Part shown: piece by piece, positions 7,418-11,636 of the stretch
Numbering within the stretch: the stretch's first letter is position 1
Layout: each line of letters starts with the position of its first letter
Notes under the pieces: generated by a model
Seen by the model: only the letters and a program-made list of their open reading frames with translations
Database searches by the model: none
What the model was told of the DNA's origin: nothing
Origin: Candidatus Didemnitutus sp.
Lineage (GTDB): Bacteria; Verrucomicrobiota; Verrucomicrobiia; Opitutales; Opitutaceae
Reading direction: 5' to 3'
Length of the DNA stretch: 11,636 bases
NCBI GenBank assembly: GCA_030682505.1
Contig: JAUXOH010000387.1
Span: 1-11,636 of the forward strand
Made by a program: the position numbers and the translations under genes

Positions 7418-7449
7418 AAAAGCCGGACCCATCACGGGTCCGGCTTTTT
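7418..7449. terminator. Bidirectional intrinsic terminator between enolase and rlmI-like gene
   Basis: AAAAGCCGGACCC (7418-7430) pairs perfectly over 13 bases with GGGTCCGGCTTTT (7436-7448), loop ATCAC, with T at 7445-7449. On the plus strand it ends enolase 53 bases after its stop. On the minus strand the A-run gives four T, and it lies 53 bases beyond the methyltransferase stop (7502-7504). It can therefore serve both convergent genes, more strongly for enolase. Confidence 0.92.
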
Positions 7450-7501
7450 GTTGCGGTCCAGCGTGACAGTGCGGCCCGGATCGCGAGGCTGTCCTAGCGG
7501 A

Positions 7502-8662
7502 TTATTCGACCTGCAAGAGGTAGCCGCGCAGGTATTCACTCTCCGGCATCGTCACCAGCACGGGGTGATCGGCCGGCTGATGGCACCATTCCAGAATGTG
7601 CACGCGCCGCTTGGCGTCATTTGCCGCCTGAGCGAGCACCGTGCGCAATTCGGTATCGTGCATGTGATGGGAGCAGGTGTAGGTCGCGAGCAAGCCACCG
7701 GGAGCCAGCGCCTTCATCGCCCGAAGATTGAGTTCCTTGTAACCCCGCAAGGCGTTCTCGAGCGCGCTCTTTGATTTCGCAAAGGGCGGTGGATCCAGAA
7801 TGATCAGATCCCACGCCGGCGCCGCGTCCCGTTGCGCCGTGAACCAATCGAAAACATTGGTCGTCTCGAAAGTCGCCTTCAGTTGGTTCATCTCCGCGTT
7901 CTTGCGCGCCTGCGCAATGGCATCGTCGGCGCTATCCAGTCCGAGCACGTGGGCCGCGCCGGCCTTCGCGCAATGCAGCGCGAAAGCCCCTTGGTTGCAA
8001 AACGCGTCCAACACGCGGCGTCCCGCGGCGTGTTTGGCCACGGCGGCGTGCTGCAAGCGCTGGTCGAGATAGAATCCCGTCTTCTGTCCGTGCTGCAGAT
8101 CGAGCCAATAGTCGAAACCGTCGATCTTGGCCCAGCGCGGCTCCCACGGATTGCCCGAGCGCGTATGCACGCCGGGCGGCAGGCCTTCGAGGCGGCGCAG
8201 GTTGGAATCGTTGCGGAAGACTATTTCGGCGGCACTGGAGAGTTCCTTGAGCAAATCGCCCAGCAGAACGCTGCACTTGTCCATCGCCAAGGTCTGCAGT
8301 TGGACGACGAGGGTATCGCCAAACTGATCCACCACGACGCCGGGCAAATCGTCCGACTCGGACCAGATCAACCGCTTGAAATCGCCCGCGCCGGAGCGCT
8401 TCGCCAGCGCCCGTTCGATGGAGCGGCGCAGAAAGGCCTCGTTCAATTCGATCCGATCCCGGCTCAGGCGGCGCCAGATGATCTGGGACTGGGAATTGTA
8501 AATGCCGGTGCCAAGCATCCGGCCCGCCCGGTCGCGGCATTCCACCACGGATCCGTCGTTTTCCGCGGGAAGCAATGCTTCCACCTCATTCGCGAACACC
8601 CACGGATGTCCCTCGAGCACACGACCCTTGGCGTTTGGCCTTAGTTTAAGTGAAAGTAGCAC
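7502..8662 (-). CDS. rlmI: 23S rRNA (cytosine-C5) methyltransferase, RlmI type
   Basis: The 386-residue product matches RlmI, which makes m5C1962 in 23S rRNA (E. coli 396 residues). An N-terminal PUA RNA-binding domain (about 1-75, with GHPWVFANEV) is followed by a central domain with GLPPGVHTRSG and GQKTGFYLDQR (192-202). The Rossmann methyltransferase follows: VLDAFCNQGAFALHCA (217-232) binds SAM, LDPPPFAKSKSALENALRGY (289-308) is motif IV, and Cys330 in YTCSHHM is the expected catalytic cysteine. Loss of this Cys would have argued for another base target. The start appears to be GTG at 8662-8660. An in-frame stop lies just upstream and no ATG fits before LKLRPNAKGR. No ribosome site is visible, and a hairpin lies four bases upstream. 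It overlaps the end of a possible small gene by 22 bases. It converges on enolase. Confidence 0.9.
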   Translation of the reverse strand: MLLSLKLRPNAKGRVLEGHPWVFANEVEALLPAENDGSVVECRDRAGRMLGTGIYNSQSQIIWRRLSRDRIELNEAFLRRSIERALAKRSGAGDFKRLIWSESDDLPGVVVDQFGDTLVVQLQTLAMDKCSVLLGDLLKELSSAAEIVFRNDSNLRRLEGLPPGVHTRSGNPWEPRWAKIDGFDYWLDLQHGQKTGFYLDQRLQHAAVAKHAAGRRVLDAFCNQGAFALHCAKAGAAHVLGLDSADDAIAQARKNAEMNQLKATFETTNVFDWFTAQRDAAPAWDLIILDPPPFAKSKSALENALRGYKELNLRAMKALAPGGLLATYTCSHHMHDTELRTVLAQAANDAKRRVHILEWCHQPADHPVLVTMPESEYLRGYLLQVE

Positions 8663-8805
8663 AGTCCGGCATCATTGCCGGTTTGGGCCGTCGCAGAAGC
8701 ACAAAATTCCTTTCCTTTCGGAGGGCGGCGCGTTTTGAACGCCCGCCAGAGTCCTTGCACCACTTCGAGCAAATCGGCCCTCAGCTTTTGTTTGATCGGG
8801 TCCAT
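8641..8805 (-). CDS. Possible small protein of unknown function (54 residues)
   Basis: ATG at 8805-8803 opens a 54-residue frame ending at TAA 8643-8641, in another frame from the methyltransferase and overlapping its first 22 bases. It begins MDPIKQKLRADLLEVVQGLW, which suggests an amphipathic helix, then a basic turn (KTRRPPKGKE), then ATAQTGNDAGLCYFHLN. I do not recognise a family. It could also be the remaining front end of a longer lost gene. Points in favour of coding are the ATG, a plausible -10 element directly upstream, and an overlap arrangement that suggests translational coupling to rlmI. Points against are the short length and a third-position GC content lower than its neighbours. 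The bases before the ATG (AATAGGACC) hold only a weak purine tract. Confidence 0.4.
   Translation of the reverse strand: MDPIKQKLRADLLEVVQGLWRAFKTRRPPKGKEFCASATAQTGNDAGLCYFHLN
8666..8681 (-). promoter_or_regulatory. Hairpin just upstream of the rlmI-like GTG start
   Basis: CCGGCA (8666-8671) and TGCCGG (8676-8681) form a perfect six-base-pair inverted repeat with loop TCAT. It ends four bases before the GTG start on the minus strand, exactly where a ribosome would bind. In RNA it could reduce independent initiation and make translation depend on ribosomes reading through the small upstream frame. It may also be chance in GC-rich DNA. Confidence 0.35.
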
Positions 8806-8811
8806 GGTCCT

Positions 8812-8817
8812 ATTATC
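8812..8817 (-). promoter_or_regulatory. Possible -10 element for the small gene and rlmI (leaderless layout)
   Basis: Read on the minus strand, GATAAT (8817-8812) matches the TATAAT consensus at five of six positions and lies six bases before the ATG at 8805. A start of transcription at the usual distance would fall at or next to the A of that ATG, giving a leaderless message. No good -35 hexamer is found at 16-18 bases upstream, so the call is weak. Confidence 0.3.
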
Positions 8818-8979
8818 GGCACAGGGCGCGGGTGGCTGAGGCACAATCTTCGCTCCACCGCACACCCTGCCGCCCAACCAAAAAAGGCTTCCCTCGCCGC
8901 CCCCGCCCGCGTTTGCTCCGCAACTTAACCTTTTCCTTCCTTCTTTTCACCGTCTCACTCGCCTTCCTCACTCCGTTCC

Positions 8980-10629
8980 ATGTCGCCCACCCAGGAAATC
9001 GCCCGTCGTCGCACCTTTGCGATCATTTCGCATCCCGATGCGGGCAAGACGACGCTGACCGAGAAGTTTCTGCTCTACGGCAACGCGATCCATCTCGCCG
9101 GCGCCGTCAAGGATCGGAAGAACCAACGCGCCACCGCCTCCGACTGGATGGAACTCGAGAAACAGCGCGGAATCTCGATCAGCTCCACGGTGCTCCAGTT
9201 CGATTTCGGCGGCTGCGCCGTCAACCTGCTTGATACGCCCGGCCACAAGGACTTCTCCGAAGACACCTACCGGGTCCTCACTGCGGTGGACGCCGCCCTG
9301 ATGGTGATCGATGCCGCCAAAGGCGTCGAAACCCAGACCCGCAAACTCTTCGAGGTCTGCCGCCGTCGCGGGGTTCCCATCTTCACGTTCATGAACAAAT
9401 GCGACCGGCCGACGCGCAACCCGCTCGACCTGCTCGATGAACTCGAAAACGTCCTCGGCCTGCAATCCTCGCCGGTCATCTGGCCCTTGGGCAACGGGCC
9501 GTCGTTCAAGGGCGTTTTCGACCGCCGCACGCGCCAGGTCCACTTGTTCGAGCGCGTTCCGGGGGGCAAGTTCCATGCCCCCGTCAGCGTGACGTCACTC
9601 GACGACCCGGCTGTGCGCAGCAAGCTGGACGATGACACCTATCGCGACGTCACGGAACAGCTCGAGATGCTCGACGGCGCCGGCCACCCCTTCGATCTCG
9701 CCGCAGTGCAGGCCGGCCAGCAAACCCCGGTGTTCTTTGGCTCGGCGGTGAACAATTTCGGGATCGAGCTGCTCTTGAACGGATTTCTCCAAAACTCCGT
9801 GCCCCCGGCCCCGCGCCAGTCCGTTGCGGTCACGGTCCCGGGCTCTCCCGCACCCACGGTCGCTCGTGAAGTGCCCGTGGCGGACCCGAAATTCTCCGGC
9901 TTCATTTTCAAGATCCAAGCCAACATGGATGCGAAGCACCGCGACCGCATCGCGTTCCTCCGCGTGTGTTCGGGGAAGTTCGAGCGCGACATGGTCGTGA
10001 CGCACCAACGCGCCGGCAAACAGGTCCGGCTGTCCTCGTCGCACAAGCTCTTCGGTCGCGAACGCGAGACGGTCGACGTGGCGTGGCCGGGCGACGTCAT
10101 CGGTTTGGTTGGCCACGACTCTTTCGGCATCGGCGACACCCTCACCACGGACCGGTCGATTTGTTACGACGAGATTCCCCGTTTCCCTTCGGAAGTCTTT
10201 TCCTACATCTCGAATCCCAACACCGGCGACGCCAAGAAATACCGGACCGGTCTCGAGCAACTCCTGCAGGAAGGCGTGGTGCAGTCCTTCAACGCCAAGA
10301 ACGCTCCGGCCGGTGCCACGCTGCTCGCCGCGGTCGGTCCCCTGCAATTCGAAGTCGTGCAATGGCGCCTCCAGAGCGAATACAGCGCCGAATCACGCCT
10401 CACGCCGACACCGTGGACGCTGATGAAATGGCTCGCGCTTCCCCCGACGATGAAGGGACCGAAGGGGTTCGACTCCTCCCGCGTCATCGTGGCCACCGGC
10501 GTCAGTTTTGGTTCCGACAAGTTTGACCAACCCGTGGTTTTCTTCCCGAACGAGTGGACGATGCGTTACTTCGCCGAGAAGAACCCCGAGCTGAAACTGA
10601 GCGATTTGCCTCTGGAACAGCAGGGTTGA
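8980..10629 (+). CDS. prfC: Peptide chain release factor 3
   Basis: The 549-residue product is the translational GTPase RF3, which removes RF1/RF2 from the ribosome after termination (E. coli 529 residues). GTPase motifs are complete: G1 SHPDAGKTT (17-25), switch I region around RATASDW, RGISIS (63-68), G3 DTPGHKDF (85-92) and G4 NKCD (139-142). KNQRATASDWMELEKQRGIS is the RF3 form and separates it from EF-G and EF-Tu. Domain II (about 300-390) has FSGFIFKIQANMDAKHRDRI and SSSHKLFGRERE. Domain III (about 395-545) has SNPNTGDAKKYRTGLEQL, EGVVQSF and AVGPLQFEVVQWRLQSEY. ATG 8980 begins right at the family N-terminus. A 51-base pyrimidine tract, not a ribosome-binding purine tract, precedes it. 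The secreted hydrolase gene follows after 39 bases and is probably co-transcribed. Confidence 0.97.
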   Translation: MSPTQEIARRRTFAIISHPDAGKTTLTEKFLLYGNAIHLAGAVKDRKNQRATASDWMELEKQRGISISSTVLQFDFGGCAVNLLDTPGHKDFSEDTYRVLTAVDAALMVIDAAKGVETQTRKLFEVCRRRGVPIFTFMNKCDRPTRNPLDLLDELENVLGLQSSPVIWPLGNGPSFKGVFDRRTRQVHLFERVPGGKFHAPVSVTSLDDPAVRSKLDDDTYRDVTEQLEMLDGAGHPFDLAAVQAGQQTPVFFGSAVNNFGIELLLNGFLQNSVPPAPRQSVAVTVPGSPAPTVAREVPVADPKFSGFIFKIQANMDAKHRDRIAFLRVCSGKFERDMVVTHQRAGKQVRLSSSHKLFGRERETVDVAWPGDVIGLVGHDSFGIGDTLTTDRSICYDEIPRFPSEVFSYISNPNTGDAKKYRTGLEQLLQEGVVQSFNAKNAPAGATLLAAVGPLQFEVVQWRLQSEYSAESRLTPTPWTLMKWLALPPTMKGPKGFDSSRVIVATGVSFGSDKFDQPVVFFPNEWTMRYFAEKNPELKLSDLPLEQQG

Positions 10630-10668
10630 TGGTGGCATCAAAGAGGGACTCGCGACGAGCCACCCTCC

Positions 10669-11421
10669 ATGATCCTGCGACTCCTTCTGCTTTTCACTTT
10701 CTTGATCGTCGGCGCCTTGGCCGACCCGGCGGCCAAGCCGGACCGGCCACCGGTCATGCTCTTCGTCCACGGGGCGTGGGGCGGCGCCTGGCAATTCGGC
10801 AAGATCGACCCCTTGCTGCGCGCGCAGGGCTTCGATGTCCGTCGCGCGACTTTGACCGGACTCGGCGAACGCTTCCATCTGGCCGACGACGAACTCGGTC
10901 TCGAAACCCATATTGAGGACATCGTAAATCTCATTCGTTTCGAAGACCTGCGAAACATCATCCTCGTCGGCCACAGTTACGGCGGCATGGTGATCTCCGG
11001 CGTAGCCGACCGGATGCCCGATCGAATCGCCCGACTCGTTTATCTCGATGCGTTCGTGCCCAACGATGGGGACAGCGTCGCGACGTTGCGCACGGGAGAG
11101 GCCGATCTCACCCCACTCGCACAGGATGGATTTGTGGCTCCGTGGTGGGTCAAGCCCGACCGTCCCTATCCCAAGGACGTCCCGCATCCGCTCAAGACCC
11201 TGACCGACAAGATTTCCCTCACCAACCCCGCCGCGCGGGAAATTCCTGCGACCTACATTCTCACCGTGGAAGCCGGCCAACCGGCCGACGAGGACGATTT
11301 CGCACCCCACGCCGCCCGCGCACGAGTGCGCGGCTGGACGGTCTTGACGTTGGAGGGCGACCACAATCCCCACTGGCGCCGGCCCGGCGAAACCGCGGCG
11401 TTGCTCGGGACGTTGCGCTAG
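10669..11421 (+). CDS. Secreted alpha/beta hydrolase (esterase-like, MES/hydroxynitrile-lyase type)
   Basis: The 250-residue product starts with a signal peptide (MILRLLLLFTFLIVGALA, likely cut before residue 19-20), so it should work outside the cytoplasm. The fold shows the oxyanion loop HGAWGGAW (34-41), TLTGLGER (61-68), the nucleophile elbow GHSYGG with Ser103, LVYLDAFVPNDGDS (123-136) and the terminal GDHNPHW with His232 as likely catalytic base. HGAWxGxW plus LDAFVP is typical of the small esterase group related to plant methylesterases and hydroxynitrile lyases. The acid residue is not certain, with Asp207 and nearby acidic residues as candidates. The substrate is unknown. It lies 39 bases after prfC. 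That gap can fold through GGTGG (10631-10635) and CCACC (10660-10664) around a smaller CTCG/CGAG hairpin, with no T-run, so it is not a clear terminator. Confidence 0.87.
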   Translation: MILRLLLLFTFLIVGALADPAAKPDRPPVMLFVHGAWGGAWQFGKIDPLLRAQGFDVRRATLTGLGERFHLADDELGLETHIEDIVNLIRFEDLRNIILVGHSYGGMVISGVADRMPDRIARLVYLDAFVPNDGDSVATLRTGEADLTPLAQDGFVAPWWVKPDRPYPKDVPHPLKTLTDKISLTNPAAREIPATYILTVEAGQPADEDDFAPHAARARVRGWTVLTLEGDHNPHWRRPGETAALLGTLR

Positions 11422-11440
11422 AATTCCGGCCGACTGCCCG

Positions 11441-11636
11441 ATGAAAGACCCGCGAGACAAAGTGCAAAAAATCCACCGACACGCCTGGCTGTGGGAGCCC
11501 TTGGAGGCCGAGGCCAGTTTCTTGTTGCGGACGATGTTTGGCGCCAAAGCCGTGTATCTCGACGGCAAGATGATGCTCTGTCTCTGCGACAGCGAAGAGC
11601 CATGGCGCGGCCTGCTGGTGTGCACGAGCCGCGAGC
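11441..11636 (+). CDS. TfoX N-terminal-like domain protein (3'-truncated by window end)
   Basis: From ATG 11441 a frame of 65 codons stays open to the window end. It begins MKDPRDKVQKIHRHAWLWEP, followed by FLLRTMFGAKAVYLDGKMML and EEPWRGLLVCTSRE. The MFGxxAVYLDGKMM stretch resembles the start of TfoX/Sxy N-terminal domains (MFGGxGxYxDGxMF). Sxy/TfoX is best known as a competence co-activator with CRP, but small stand-alone N-terminal-domain proteins mostly have no known role, so no function is assigned. The gene starts 19 bases after the hydrolase stop and probably belongs to the prfC transcript. There is no ribosome site in CCGGCCGACTGCCCG upstream. It is easy to miss because it has no stop within the window. 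Confidence 0.6.
   Translation, partial: MKDPRDKVQKIHRHAWLWEPLEAEASFLLRTMFGAKAVYLDGKMMLCLCDSEEPWRGLLVCTSRE

Noticed and set aside
10393..11625. A 410-codon minus-strand frame opposite prfC, the hydrolase and the TfoX-like gene
   Set aside because: It overlaps three supported genes and shows no protein family features.
1..11636. Search for tRNA, rRNA, CRISPR arrays, insertion sequences, integrase genes or phage genes
   Set aside because: None seen: no spaced identical repeats, no transposase-like frame, no cloverleaf-type sequence. The only regular repeats are the coding units of the ankyrin-like gene.

Overview
This window is high-GC chromosomal DNA from a Gram-negative bacterium. Signal peptides, a TolC-type outer-membrane protein and a periplasmic PPIase-type chaperone tail support the Gram-negative call. 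The mix of genes and the protein sequences (PpiD/SurA-like tail, tryptophanase, enolase, release factor 3, RlmI-type methyltransferase, a 33-residue ankyrin-type repeat protein) look most like Verrucomicrobiota of the Opitutales type. That placement is inference from family resemblance, not a search. No tRNA, rRNA, CRISPR array, insertion sequence or phage gene was seen.

Layout. 1-572 (+): C-terminal part of a PpiD/SurA-like folding chaperone. 774-2243 (+): TolC-family outer-membrane efflux protein, closed by a strong intrinsic terminator. 2406-3803 (+): tryptophanase. Three substrate-pocket positions separate it from tyrosine phenol-lyase. 3837-4363 (+): a decayed membrane-protein gene (one frameshift, two in-frame stops, no usable start). 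It fills what would otherwise be a 645-base gap. 4449-4874 (-): single-domain response regulator. 4987-6015 (+): protein of nine exact 33-residue ankyrin-like repeats, divergent from the regulator. 6088-7365 (+): enolase. 7418-7449: a 13-bp-stem terminator shared by enolase and the convergent 23S rRNA m5C methyltransferase gene (7502-8662, -). 8641-8805 (-): a possible 54-residue small gene whose end overlaps the methyltransferase start. 8980-10629 (+): release factor 3. 10669-11421 (+): secreted alpha/beta hydrolase. 11441 to the window end (+): start of a TfoX N-terminal-like protein.

How the genes work together. Mostly they do not form one pathway: this is housekeeping DNA (glycolysis, translation termination, rRNA modification, envelope biogenesis) with a few accessory genes. 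The last three plus-strand genes are tightly spaced and probably co-transcribed. I found no convincing new multi-gene system. The points most worth a second look are the eroding membrane-protein gene, the unusual ankyrin-like repeat class beside a lone receiver domain, the lack of Shine-Dalgarno sequences at essentially every start, and the small overlapping gene with a hairpin at the methyltransferase start.
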